This document shows, one piece after another, positions 34,810 to 43,347 of a DNA stretch of 64,000 bases (position 1 is the stretch's first letter; each line of letters opens with the position of its first letter). Origin of the DNA: BOG-908 sp964242595 (GTDB lineage Bacteria > Pseudomonadota > Alphaproteobacteria > Acetobacterales > Acetobacteraceae). The stretch covers positions 5,391-69,390 of the forward strand of contig CAXTBC010000012.1 of the NCBI GenBank assembly GCA_964242595.1, written 5' to 3'. The translations under genes were made by a program, and so were the position numbers. The notes below the pieces were generated by a model. That model did no database searches and was not told the DNA's origin. It was given only the letters and a program-made list of their open reading frames with translations.

Positions 34810-34833
34810 CGCCGCTCCGCGCAGGCCGGCTGA

Positions 34834-35580
34834 TCAGGGTGTTCTTGGGCCTGGCTGGACACGCAACCGGGAACGATCATTGCCGCGCGCGGGTTCCCCT
34901 GGCGCCGCCGACAGCAGCGCCGACACATCGGCCAGGCTGGCCGTCACGAGATGGCAGCGGCGTACCGTGGCCGGCGCGGCCGGCACCAGGTCAGGCACCA
35001 TCACCACCATCATCCCCGCCGCGTGGGCGGCGGCCACGCCGTGCTCGGAATCCTCGATCGCCAGGCAATGCGCGGGCAGGGTCCCCAGCAGCCTGGCCGC
35101 CTGCAGGAAGCTGTCCGGCGCCGGCTTGCCGCGCGCCACGTCGTCCCGCGTCACCACCCTGGCGAAGCGTCCTGCCAGCCCGGCCAGGCGCAGATGGGCC
35201 GCCGCTGTCGCAGCGCTGGCCGAGGTGGCGATGGCCACCTCCAGGCCGTAAGCGTCCAGCGTGTCGAGCAGCGCGGCAGCACCTGGCCGCAGCGCGATGC
35301 CATCTGCCACCAATTCCGCCCGGCGCGCGTAGTAGGAGGCCAGAAAACCTTCGATGTCCGCCGCGTCGCCCAGCAGGGCGGGCAGCAGCGCGCGCCGTGC
35401 CGTGGTCGGCAGCCCCACCAGCTCGTCATAGGCGCCCGGGGGCAGATGGAGGCCGAAGGCGGCCAGTGCGTCGGTGAAGGCAATACGGTACAGCCGCTCG
35501 GTGTCGAGCAGCGTGCCGTCCAGGTCGCACACCACGGCCCGCACCGGGCGGGGCAGGTGGGTGGCTTGGTTGGGGTTCAT
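34834..35580 (-). CDS. HAD-IA family phosphatase/phosphomutase-like protein
   Basis: A 248-residue haloacid-dehalogenase-like hydrolase. Motif I VVCDLDGTLLDTE near residue 16-28 (nucleophile Asp), a helical cap (about 30-95), motif II VAIATSASAAT, motif III KPAPDSFLQAA, and motif IV LAIEDSEHGVAAAHAAGM. The pattern fits the beta-phosphoglucomutase/phosphoglycolate phosphatase branch. It lies 24 nt before the CgeB-like gene, so it may provide or consume a sugar phosphate for the cluster. Substrate is unknown. Confidence 0.85.
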   Translation of the reverse strand: MNPNQATHLPRPVRAVVCDLDGTLLDTERLYRIAFTDALAAFGLHLPPGAYDELVGLPTTARRALLPALLGDAADIEGFLASYYARRAELVADGIALRPGAAALLDTLDAYGLEVAIATSASAATAAAHLRLAGLAGRFARVVTRDDVARGKPAPDSFLQAARLLGTLPAHCLAIEDSEHGVAAAHAAGMMVVMVPDLVPAAPATVRRCHLVTASLADVSALLSAAPGEPARGNDRSRLRVQPGPRTP

Positions 35581-35599
35581 CCGGGGCGGGGACTTTCAG

Positions 35600-35733
35600 A
35601 GGAAGGAAGGCCTTCTTTTCTGAAGAAAAGAAGCAAAAGACCTTTGTTCGTTTGGCGCGCACCTCTCCGCACCACCCGACCAACAAATAAAAGTTTTTTG
35701 GTTTTTTTTCAAAAAAGAACGGCTTGCTTCCTT
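35600..35733. repeat. Family A repeat, full copy (alpha left, beta right)
   Basis: Alpha hairpin CTTCTTTTCTGAAGAAAAGAAG (perfect 9-bp stem, TGAA loop). Centre has CCACCCGACC. Beta arm GGTTTTTTTTC..GAACGGC has one weakened pair. The right edge meets the panB stop codon (TAA at 35732). Confidence 0.83.
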
Positions 35734-36583
35734 ACTGAGGCTTGGTCGTACGAAACGTATGCTCGGCCGCCGGAAACGCCCGGCTGCGCACGTCCGCCGC
35801 GTAGGCGGCAGCCGCGCGGCTGATCTCGTCGCCCAGTGCCGCGTAGCGCTTCACGAAGCGCGGGGTGAAATCGTTGAACGTGCCGAGAACGTCGTCGATC
35901 ACCAGCACCTGGCCGTCGCACTCGGCCGAGGCACCGATGCCGATGGTGGGGATCTCCAGCGTTCGCGTGATGGCGGCGGCCACCGGCTCCAGCGTGCCCT
36001 CCAACACAACGGCAAACGCGCCCGCCTCGGCAACGGCCTGCGCGTCGCCGGTCACGCGCGCCGCCTCGTCGTTGGTGCGGCCCGTCGCGCGGAAGCCGCC
36101 GGCCACGTTCACCGATTGCGGCATCAGGCCGACATGGCCGCACACCGGCACGCCGCGGGCTGTCAGGAAGGCGATGGTCTCCGCCATCTCCACCCCGCCT
36201 TCCAGCTTCACCGCCGAGGCGCCGGTCTCCGCCAGCACCCGGGCCGCGCTGGCGAAGGCCTGCTCGCGGCTCTGCTGGTAGCTGCCGAACGGCAGGTCCA
36301 CCACGATGCAGGCGTGCCTGGCGCCGCGCACCACGGCGGCGCCGTGGGCGATCATGGTGTCCAGGCTGACGGACAGCGTGCTGGGCAGGCCGTACAGCAC
36401 CATGCCGAGCGAATCGCCCACCAGCAGCGCGTCGCAATGCTCGTCCAGGCGCTGCGCCATCGGCGTGGTGTAGGCCGTCAGCCACACCTGCGGCGTGCCC
36501 TTCATGCGACGCAGGTCCGGCACCGTGATCGGCTTGGCCGCCGCCTTGTCCGCCCTCGCTGCCGCGCCCCCATGCACGCTCAT
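35732..36583 (-). CDS. panB: 3-methyl-2-oxobutanoate hydroxymethyltransferase
   Basis: A 283-residue Mg-dependent TIM-barrel enzyme, first step of pantothenate synthesis (ketopantoate from ketoisovalerate and methylene-tetrahydrofolate). Blocks: VWLTAYTTPMAQRLDEHCDALLVGDSLGMVLYG (metal-binding Asp), SAVKLEGG, VCGHVGLMPQSVNVAGGFRATGR, AFAVVLEGT (catalytic Glu region), IPTIGIGASAECDGQVLVIDDVLG. ATG 36583 overlaps the purD stop (ATGA). The first 20 residues are Ala/Lys-rich and less conserved. No panC is adjacent. Confidence 0.94.
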   Translation of the reverse strand: MSVHGGAAARADKAAAKPITVPDLRRMKGTPQVWLTAYTTPMAQRLDEHCDALLVGDSLGMVLYGLPSTLSVSLDTMIAHGAAVVRGARHACIVVDLPFGSYQQSREQAFASAARVLAETGASAVKLEGGVEMAETIAFLTARGVPVCGHVGLMPQSVNVAGGFRATGRTNDEAARVTGDAQAVAEAGAFAVVLEGTLEPVAAAITRTLEIPTIGIGASAECDGQVLVIDDVLGTFNDFTPRFVKRYAALGDEISRAAAAYAADVRSRAFPAAEHTFRTTKPQ

Positions 36584-37842
36584 GCCACGCCTCCCGCTGC
36601 CCGCAGGCCGATGTCGCGGCGGAACACCGCCCCGTCCAGCCCGATCCTCGCCACGCCCGCGTAGGCGGCCGCGCGGGCGCCGGCCACGTCCGGCCCGGTG
36701 CCGCATACGCAGAGCACGCGGCCGCCGGTGGCCACCACGTGATCGCCCCGTACGTCGGTGCCGGCGTGGAACACCGCCACGTGCGGCACCGCGGCAGCCT
36801 CGGCCAGGCCGGTGAGGGGCATGCCCCGCACGTACACGCCGGGGTAGCCCCGGGCGGCCAGCACCACGGCCACGCAGGCCGTCTCCAGCCAGCGCGTGGT
36901 GGTGTGCGCCAGCTCGCCCTCGCAGGCGGCCAGCAGCGCGGTCAGCAGGTCCGTCTGCAGGCGGGGCAGCAGCACCTGAGCCTCCGGGTCGCCCAGCCGC
37001 ACGTTGTACTCGATCAGCACCGGGCCGGCCTGAGTCAGCATCAGGCCGGCGAACAGGATGCCGGTGAACGGGGTGCCGCGCGCCGCCATCTCGCGCAGCG
37101 CCGGTCGGACGAACGCGTCCATCGCCGCCGCCTGCGCCGCCACGTCGAAGCCGGGGGGCGGCGAGACGGCGCCCATGCCGCCGGTGTTGGGCCCGGTGTC
37201 GCCGTCGCCGACGCGCTTGTGGTCCTGGGCCGCGCCCAGCAGCACGGCGTGCGCGCCGTCGCACAGCGCGAACAGGCTCACCTCGGCGCCGGTCAGGCAC
37301 TCCTCGATCACCACGCAGGCGCCGGGTTCGGCCAGCAGGCGGTGCACCGCATCCGTAGCCTCCTCCACGCTGGCGGCCACCACCACGCCCTTGCCGCCGG
37401 CCAGGCCGTCCGCCTTCACCACGATAGGGGCGCCGCGGCGCTCGATGAAGTCCAGCGCGGCGGCCTGGTCATCGAAGCGCTCCCAGCGCGCGGTGGGGAT
37501 GCCGACGGCGTCGCACACCTCCTTGGCGAACGCCTTGCTGCCCTCCAGCGCCGCTGCCGCCGCGCTGGGACCGCAGCAGCGCACGCCCACCCGGCCCAGC
37601 GCGTCCGCCAGGCCCGCCACCAGCGGCGCCTCGGGGCCCGGCACCACCAGGTCGATCCGCTCGGCCAGCGCGAAGGCCACCAGGGCGGCCACGTCCAGCA
37701 CGCCGATCGCCACGTTCTCGGCCAGGGCGGCGGTGCCCGGGTTGCCGGGGGCTACGAACAGCTTGGTGAGCAGGGGCGAGTTGCTTATGGACCAGGCCAA
37801 GGCGTGTTCGCGGCCGCCTGCGCCTACGATCAGGACGCGCAT
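36580..37842 (-). CDS. purD: Phosphoribosylamine--glycine ligase (GAR synthetase)
   Basis: A 420-residue ATP-grasp enzyme, second step of purine synthesis. N-terminal VLIVGAGGREHALAW and LFVAPGNPGTA; ATP-grasp blocks IVVKADGLAGGKGVVVA and IEECLTGAEVSLFALCDG; the signature QDHKRVGDGDTGPNTGGMGAVSPPP; and TGILFAGLM with IEYNVRLGDPEAQVLLP, where most family members have NxRFGDPE. The length is standard. ATG 37842. It is divergent from xseA across a family A element, and overlaps panB by 4 nt. Confidence 0.96.
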   Translation of the reverse strand: MRVLIVGAGGREHALAWSISNSPLLTKLFVAPGNPGTAALAENVAIGVLDVAALVAFALAERIDLVVPGPEAPLVAGLADALGRVGVRCCGPSAAAAALEGSKAFAKEVCDAVGIPTARWERFDDQAAALDFIERRGAPIVVKADGLAGGKGVVVAASVEEATDAVHRLLAEPGACVVIEECLTGAEVSLFALCDGAHAVLLGAAQDHKRVGDGDTGPNTGGMGAVSPPPGFDVAAQAAAMDAFVRPALREMAARGTPFTGILFAGLMLTQAGPVLIEYNVRLGDPEAQVLLPRLQTDLLTALLAACEGELAHTTTRWLETACVAVVLAARGYPGVYVRGMPLTGLAEAAAVPHVAVFHAGTDVRGDHVVATGGRVLCVCGTGPDVAGARAAAYAGVARIGLDGAVFRRDIGLRAAGGVA

Positions 37843-37855
37843 GTGTCTCCCCTAA

Positions 37856-37993
37856 GTAAGAAAGCGGTTCTTTTTTGAAAAAAAGAACCAAAAAACTTTT
37901 CCTCCCTGTCGGGTGGTTCAGGGCAGAGGCGCGCCGAACGGACAAAAGTTTTTTGCTTCTTTTTTTCAAAAAAGAAGGCGTTGCTTTGCCTTC
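37856..37993. repeat. Family A repeat, full copy (beta left, alpha right) in a divergent gap
   Basis: Beta hairpin GTTC..GAACC, centre CCCTGTCGGGTGG..GCGCGCC, alpha hairpin GCTTC..GAAGGCG. It occupies nearly all of the gap between the divergent purD and xseA starts, where a terminator is not expected, so promoters must lie in or at the edges of the element. Confidence 0.87.
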
Positions 37994-38014
37994 CCGTAGC
38001 ATAACCCCGCCCGC

Positions 38015-39637
38015 ATGGAAGAACCCCGCTCCAACGTCCCAGAGTTCACCGTCGGCGAGCTCTCCGGCGCCATCAAGCGCACGCTGGAAGGCACCTTCGG
38101 CCGCATCCGGGTGCGCGGGGAGATCACCGAGTTCAAGCTCTACGGCTCCGGCCACGCCTACCTCAGCCTGAAGGACGAGGGCGGCAAGATACGCGCGGTG
38201 ATCTGGAAGACCACCCTGCCCCGCCTGGGCCTGCGCCCGGAGAACGGCGTCGAGGTAATCGCCACCGGCAAGATCAGCGCCTACGGCGACCGCTCGGAGT
38301 ACCAGCTCATCATCGACAGGCTGGAATACGCCGGCGCCGGCGCGCTGCTGGCGCGCATCGAGATGCTGCGGCAGCGCCTGGCCGCCGAGGGGCTGTTCGA
38401 GGCCGCCGGCAAGCGTCCCCTGCCCGTGCTGCCCGGCCTGGTGGGCGTGGTGACCTCGGCCAGCGGCGCGGTGCTGCACGACATCATGACCACCATCGCG
38501 CGCCGCTTCCCGCGCCCCATCCTGCTATGGCCGGTGCCGGTGCAGGGCGAAGGCGCGGCCGCGAAGATCGCCGCGGCCATCGCCGGGATGAACCGGTTGC
38601 CTGCCCACGGCATCGCCCGGCCGGACGTGCTGATCGTGGCGCGCGGCGGCGGCAGCCTGGAGGACCTGATGGCCTTCAACGAGGAGGTAGTGTTGCGTGC
38701 CGCCGCCGCCTGCACCATCCCGCTGGTCAGCGCCGTGGGCCACGAGACGGACACCACGCTGATCGACTACGTGAGCGACCGCCGGGCGCCCACGCCCACC
38801 GCGGCCGCCGAACTGGCCGTGCCATCCCGCACCGAGCTGCTGGCCGACCTGGCGCAGAAATCCGCCCGCCTGGCCGGCGCGCTGGACCGGGTGACGCACA
38901 CCCGCGCGGCGGGCCTGGCCGCCGCCGCCGCCCGCCTGCCGGACCTGCCCACCATCCTGGCCCAGGCGCGCCAGCGGATGGACGACAGGGCGCAGCGGCT
39001 GGACCTGGCCCCGCCCAACCTGCTGGCCGCCCGGGCCGCCGCGCTGGCCCGCGCAGAGCGCCACATCCCGGACCCGCACGCGCTGATCGCCGCGCGGCAA
39101 GCGGCACTCGCCAACACCGGCCTGCGCCTGCTGGGCGCGTTGCGCGCCGGCGTGGCGCGCCACCGCGAGGCCGCCGCCCAAGTGACGCCGCGGCTAGACC
39201 TGGCCATCCCCGGCCTGCTGGCCGGCCGCGCCGCAGCACTGGCCCGCGCCGAACGCAACATCCCCGATCCGCATGCCGTCATCGCCGCGCGCCGCGCCGC
39301 GCTGGCCAACACGGCGTTGCGCCTGGATGGCGCGCTGCGCACGGCCATGGCCCACCACCGCGACGCCGCCGCGCGCGTCGCTCCGCGCCTGACCACCGCC
39401 TCCATCGAAGCCCGGCTGCGCGCCCAGCGCAGCCGGATGGACGTGCTGTCGGCCCAACTGGACGGCGCCTCCTACGAACGCGTGCTGGCGCGCGGCTTCG
39501 CGCTGGTGCGCGACGCACGCGGGCACGCGGTGACGAGCGCTGCGGAGGTGAAGCCCGCGGCGCGGCTGCGGCTGCGGTTTGCCGATGGGGAAGCGATGGT
39601 GGTGAGCGAAGGGCGGCAAGGAGCGTTACCGTTTTAA
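38015..39637 (+). CDS. xseA: Exodeoxyribonuclease VII large subunit
   Basis: A 540-residue subunit of the single-strand DNA exonuclease VII. N-terminal OB-fold (about 10-110, EFTVGELSGAIKRTLEGTFGRIRVRGEITEFK). Catalytic core (about 130-290) with VGVVTSASGAVLHDI, RPDVLIVARGGGSLEDLMAFNEEVV, and SAVGHETDTTLIDYVSDRRAPTPTAAAE. Long helical XseB-binding region (about 300-500) containing a 65-residue tandem repeat: LLAxRAAALARAERxIPDPH occurs at 39020 and 39215. C-terminal strand-rich tip with VLARGFALVRDARG. The family is usually about 450 residues; the duplication explains the extra length. ATG 38015. Confidence 0.94.
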   Translation: MEEPRSNVPEFTVGELSGAIKRTLEGTFGRIRVRGEITEFKLYGSGHAYLSLKDEGGKIRAVIWKTTLPRLGLRPENGVEVIATGKISAYGDRSEYQLIIDRLEYAGAGALLARIEMLRQRLAAEGLFEAAGKRPLPVLPGLVGVVTSASGAVLHDIMTTIARRFPRPILLWPVPVQGEGAAAKIAAAIAGMNRLPAHGIARPDVLIVARGGGSLEDLMAFNEEVVLRAAAACTIPLVSAVGHETDTTLIDYVSDRRAPTPTAAAELAVPSRTELLADLAQKSARLAGALDRVTHTRAAGLAAAAARLPDLPTILAQARQRMDDRAQRLDLAPPNLLAARAAALARAERHIPDPHALIAARQAALANTGLRLLGALRAGVARHREAAAQVTPRLDLAIPGLLAGRAAALARAERNIPDPHAVIAARRAALANTALRLDGALRTAMAHHRDAAARVAPRLTTASIEARLRAQRSRMDVLSAQLDGASYERVLARGFALVRDARGHAVTSAAEVKPAARLRLRFADGEAMVVSEGRQGALPF

Positions 39638-39762
39638 AGGAAGAAAAGCTTGTTTAAAAAAACAAAAACTTTGACTCGCTGAGCGCGGCTCTATCAGCCA
39701 GCGCGCACCAAACAGACAAAAGTTTTTTGGTTCTTTTTTAAAAAAGAACTGCTTTCTTTCTT
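39638..39762. repeat. Family A repeat, full copy with decayed left arm
   Basis: Starts at the xseA stop. Left arm shows TTGTTTAAAAAAACAA, a changed but still self-complementary stem. The centre has GCTGAGCGCGG..AGCCAGCGCGC. Right arm GGTTC..GAACTGC is intact. It lies between convergent xseA and the TetR gene. Confidence 0.78.
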
Positions 39763-39780
39763 ACTCGCTCAGGCATGTCT

Positions 39781-40398
39781 TTAACCCGACGGGGGCGCCA
39801 TAAGCGCGTAAAGCCGCAACGCCACCTCGGCCACCGCCTCCACGCTGTCCGCGTAGCCGGTTGCAATCCAGGCGCGCGCGACGTGCAGGCCGCCGCCGAT
39901 CACGCCGCGCAACAGCAGCCTGGCGTGCGGCACACACGGCGCCTGGCTGTCGCAAAAGATTTCCATCAGCAGCGCGCCGAACTCGTCGAGGCTTTGTGAG
40001 ACCAGCGCCTCGGTGGCAGGGCTCACGCTTTCCATCTCCACGAGGAAAACCCGCGCGCCGGCCGGGTTGTCCCTGATCTGCCCGAAATAGACCAGCAACC
40101 CGGCGCGTATCCGCTCCAGCGGTGGGCGCCCGTCCGCCACCGCCGCCTGGCGCATGCGCGCGATGAGCGCGCGGTTCACCTCCTCGAAGCACTGGCGCAG
40201 CAGGTCTTCGCCGTTCTCGAACGACTCGTAGAAGTAGCGCTCGGTGAGCCCTGCGGCGTTGCACACCGTCTTCACGCTGGCGGTGCGGAAGCCGGTCTGG
40301 CCGTACACGCTGATGGCGGCGCGCAGGATCAAGGCACGGCGGTCGGCGCGGCGTTGTTCGGCAGTCTTGTCGCCCCAGCGCCTGGCGGGTTGGGCCAT
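39781..40398 (-). CDS. TetR/AcrR family transcriptional regulator
   Basis: A 205-residue repressor. N-terminal HTH (about 18-64): RRALILRAAISVYGQTGFRTASVKTVCNAAGLTERYFYESFENGEDLL, typical of TetR with the recognition helix LTERYFYESF. The C-terminal ligand-binding domain is divergent, as usual. ATG 40398 (MAQPARRWGDK). It is transcribed divergently from the monooxygenase operon with about 200 bases between, so it probably controls that operon in response to a substrate. A family A element lies in the shared upstream region. Confidence 0.88.
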   Translation of the reverse strand: MAQPARRWGDKTAEQRRADRRALILRAAISVYGQTGFRTASVKTVCNAAGLTERYFYESFENGEDLLRQCFEEVNRALIARMRQAAVADGRPPLERIRAGLLVYFGQIRDNPAGARVFLVEMESVSPATEALVSQSLDEFGALLMEIFCDSQAPCVPHARLLLRGVIGGGLHVARAWIATGYADSVEAVAEVALRLYALMAPPSG

Positions 40399-40410
40399 GA
40401 AACATCCTAG

Positions 40411-40537
40411 AAAAAGCAAGGCGTTCTTTGTCTAAAGACATTTTACCACGTCGGCGCGCCCGGTTCCGCACCCCCGACAGGGAGCAAAGGCTTTTTGGTT
40501 CTTTTTCTCGAAAAAAAACGCCTTGCCTTCCCTTGCC
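40411..40537. repeat. Family A repeat, decayed full copy in a divergent gap
   Basis: Left arm eroded (GGCGTTCTTTGTCTAAAGACA). The centre keeps CACCCCCGACAGGGAGC. Right arm GGTTCTTTTTCTCGAAAAAAAACG is partly intact. It lies between TetR and the monooxygenase. Confidence 0.65.
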
Positions 40538-40595
40538 AACTGACACGCCTGCATGTCAAGTTAGCGCACGACCCAAGGCGTATGGAATCTCAAGC

Positions 40596-42395
40596 ATGCC
40601 CGACACTCCCCTAGACGCCCTTCGTGACCGCTACCGCACCGAACGCGAGCGCCGCGCGGTGAACCAGGACGACCGCAAATACCAGGACATGAAGGAAGGC
40701 TTCTCCCACCTTCTGGCGGACCCCTATGCCGCGCCCACCGAGCGCGCGCCGCTCGACGACAGCGTGGACGTGCTCGTGGTCGGCGGCGGCTTCGGCGGGC
40801 TGCTCTCGGCCGCCCGCCTGCGCGAGGCCGGTGTCGGCCGCATCCGCATCGTCGAGGCCGGCGGCGACGTGGGCGGTACCTGGTACTGGAACCGCTACCC
40901 CGGCGCGGCGTGCGACATCGAGAGCTACATCTATTTCCCGCTGCTCGAAGAGACCGGCTACATGCCGAAGGAGCGCTACAGCAAGGCGCCCGAGATCCGC
41001 GAACACTGCCGCCGCATCGCCAATCATTTCGGCCTCTACGAGGACGCGCTGTTCTCCACTCAGGTGACGTCGTTCGACTGGGACGCGGACGCAGCCGTCT
41101 GGCAGGTGCGCACGGACCGCCGCGACCACATCCGGGCCCGCTTCGTGGTGCTGGCCACCGGGCCGCTGAACAAGCCGAAGCTTGCCGCCATCCCAGGCCT
41201 GGGCGTCTTCAAGGGCCACAACTTCCACACCAGCCGGTGGGACTACGCCTACACCGGCGGGTCCGCCACCGAGCCGATGACCGGCCTGGCCGACAAGCGC
41301 GTGGGCATCATCGGCACCGGCGCCACGGCCATCCAGTGCGTGCCGCCGCTGGCGCGCTCGGCCAAGCACCTCACCGTCTTCCAGCGCACGCCGTCCTCGG
41401 TGGACGCGCGCAACAACACGCCCACCGATCCGGAGTGGGCGGCCAGCCTGAAGCCGGGCTGGCAGGCGCGCCGCATGGCCAACTTCACCGAGCAGATGGC
41501 CGGCCACCTGCAATACCCCGACGAGGTGGCCGACGGCTGGACCTCGCTGGCCCGCAAGGTGCGCGAGATGGTGGCCAAGGACCCCGGCAAGTCCAACTTC
41601 ATGGCCCTGCTGGCGCAGGCCGACGTGGAGAAGATGGAGGAAATCCGCGCCCGCATGGACAGCCAGGTGCACGACCCGGCGACCGCCGAGGCGCTGAAGC
41701 CCTGGTTCAGCCTGTTCTGCAAGCGCCCCTGCTTCCACGACGAGTACCTCGACGTGTTCAACCGCCTCAACGTGACGCTGGTCGATACCGCCGGCCGCGG
41801 GGTGGAGCGCATCACCGAGCGCGGCGTCGTCGTCGCCGGGCACGAGTACGAACTCGATTGCCTGATCTTCGCGACCGGTTTCGAGGTCAGCTCGGACTAC
41901 TCCAAGCGCTCCGGGTTCGACATGCGCGGCGTGGACGGCTTGACGCTGACCGAGAAGTGGTCCGCCGGCCTGGCCACGCTGCACGGCATGCACAGCCGGC
42001 GCTTTCCCAACTGTTTCGTCGTCAGCCAGGCGCAATCGGGCATGTCGCCGAACTTTCCCCACATGCTCAACGAGCAGGCCAAGCACCTGGCCCACATCGT
42101 GGCCTACAGCGTGCAGCACGGCGTGCGCACGGTGGAAGCCAGCGAGGCGGCAGAGCACGCGTGGGTGCAGACCATCGTCAAGATGGGCGAGGGCCGCCGC
42201 CAGTTCCTGGAGAACTGCACCCCGGGCTACTACAACAACGAAGGCCGGGGCATGTCGGAGATCGCTGCCAGGGGCTTTCCCTACGGCGCCGGCCCGGTCG
42301 CGTTTATCGAGTTACTAAACAAATGGCGTGAGGAAGGCGATTTCGCAGGCCTCGAAATCGACGGCAGGCCTGTCCGTCAGAGAGAGGACGCGTGA
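40596..42395 (+). CDS. Flavin-containing Baeyer-Villiger-type monooxygenase
   Basis: A 599-residue FAD/NADPH monooxygenase. FAD Rossmann motif VLVVGGGFGGLLSAARLREAG (about 52-72), then VGGTWYWNRYPGAACDIES. The BVMO fingerprint FxGxxxHxxxW is seen as FKGHNFHTSRWD (about 207-218). The NADPH motif is VGIIGTGATAIQCVPPLA (about 237-254). LDCLIFATGFEV lies in the late region. This fits cyclohexanone/phenylacetone-type enzymes that insert oxygen next to a ketone. ATG 40596; the frame further 5' translates repeat DNA. It is followed 5 nt later by an SDR gene and then an aldehyde dehydrogenase. Substrate unknown. Confidence 0.92.
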   Translation: MPDTPLDALRDRYRTERERRAVNQDDRKYQDMKEGFSHLLADPYAAPTERAPLDDSVDVLVVGGGFGGLLSAARLREAGVGRIRIVEAGGDVGGTWYWNRYPGAACDIESYIYFPLLEETGYMPKERYSKAPEIREHCRRIANHFGLYEDALFSTQVTSFDWDADAAVWQVRTDRRDHIRARFVVLATGPLNKPKLAAIPGLGVFKGHNFHTSRWDYAYTGGSATEPMTGLADKRVGIIGTGATAIQCVPPLARSAKHLTVFQRTPSSVDARNNTPTDPEWAASLKPGWQARRMANFTEQMAGHLQYPDEVADGWTSLARKVREMVAKDPGKSNFMALLAQADVEKMEEIRARMDSQVHDPATAEALKPWFSLFCKRPCFHDEYLDVFNRLNVTLVDTAGRGVERITERGVVVAGHEYELDCLIFATGFEVSSDYSKRSGFDMRGVDGLTLTEKWSAGLATLHGMHSRRFPNCFVVSQAQSGMSPNFPHMLNEQAKHLAHIVAYSVQHGVRTVEASEAAEHAWVQTIVKMGEGRRQFLENCTPGYYNNEGRGMSEIAARGFPYGAGPVAFIELLNKWREEGDFAGLEIDGRPVRQREDA

Positions 42396-42399
42396 GATC

Positions 42400-43203
42400 A
42401 TGAGCCAGTCGACGAGCCAGGCAGGCGCCCGCAAATCCATCTTCGTCACCGGCGCCGCCAGCGGCATGGGGCTGGCCACCGCCCGCCTGTTCGCCTCCCG
42501 CGGCTGGTTCGTCGGCGCCTACGACGTGAACGCAGGAGGGCTGGACAGCCTGAAGGTCGAGATCGGCGCGCAGAACGGTATCTTCGCCACGCTGGACGTG
42601 ACCGATCCGGCGGCCTTCGACGCTGCCATGGACGGCTTCGGCGCGGCCACCGGCGGCACGCTGGACCTGATGTTCAGCAATGCCGGCATCGCCATCGGCG
42701 GCCTGTTCGATGAGATGGCCTGGCGCGACATCATGAAGGTGGTTGGCGTGAACTTCCTCGGCGTAATGATCGGCACCCGCGCCGCAGTCAGGCTGCTGAA
42801 ATCCACGCCCGGCGCGCTGTGCCTGATCAACTCGTCCTCGTCGTCCATCTTCGGCACCGCCGGCATCGCCGTTTATTCGGCCACCAAGCACGCGGTGCGC
42901 GGCCTGACGGAGGCGCTGTCGATCGAGTTCAAGCGCTTCGGCGTACGCGCGGCCGACCTGCTGCCCGGCCTGATCGACACGCCCATCCTGTCCGACAACC
43001 TGCGCCGCATGGCGCCGTCCGAAGGCATGTGGCGCCTGGTGCAGCCGACGGAGATCGCCGAGACGGTCTGGCGCGCCTACCACGAGGACAAGCTGCACTG
43101 GTACGTGCCGGAGGAGCTGAAGGAGTTCGACATCCAGGCGGTGCAGCAGCCCGAGGCGGTGCGCGAGGAGCGGACGGCTTTGGCTATGGCGATGCAGGAG
43201 TAA
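42400..43203 (+). CDS. SDR family oxidoreductase
   Basis: A 267-residue classical short-chain dehydrogenase. Cofactor motif FVTGAASGMGLATARLFASRG (about 13-33), DVTDPAAFDAAM, FSNAGIAIGG (NNAG variant SNAG near 92), catalytic SSSSIFGTAGIAVYSATKHAV (Ser, Tyr, Lys) and a PG-motif LLPGLIDTPIL. ATG 42400 is 4 nt after the monooxygenase stop, so the genes form an operon. It would oxidise an alcohol to the ketone acted on by the monooxygenase, or a later intermediate; this is inference. The stop touches a family A element. Confidence 0.9.
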   Translation: MSQSTSQAGARKSIFVTGAASGMGLATARLFASRGWFVGAYDVNAGGLDSLKVEIGAQNGIFATLDVTDPAAFDAAMDGFGAATGGTLDLMFSNAGIAIGGLFDEMAWRDIMKVVGVNFLGVMIGTRAAVRLLKSTPGALCLINSSSSSIFGTAGIAVYSATKHAVRGLTEALSIEFKRFGVRAADLLPGLIDTPILSDNLRRMAPSEGMWRLVQPTEIAETVWRAYHEDKLHWYVPEELKEFDIQAVQQPEAVREERTALAMAMQE

Positions 43204-43334
43204 GGAAGCCTTCTTTTTTGAAAAAAAGAAGCAAAAAATTTTTACTCGCGCTGTCGCGGTTCTATCCGGCAGCGCACGCCAGGAGACAAAAGTTTTTTGG
43301 TTTTTTTTTCAAAAAAGAACCGCTTGCTTTCTTA
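43203..43334. repeat. Family A repeat, full copy (alpha left, beta right)
   Basis: Begins at the last base of the SDR stop. Alpha hairpin CTTCTTTTTTGA..GAAG. Central hairpin GCGCTGTCGCGG..CCGGCAGCGC. Beta arm GGTTTTTTTTTC..GAACCGC. It ends 14 nt before the aldehyde dehydrogenase start. Confidence 0.87.
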
Positions 43335-43347
43335 AGGGAGTCAAAAA

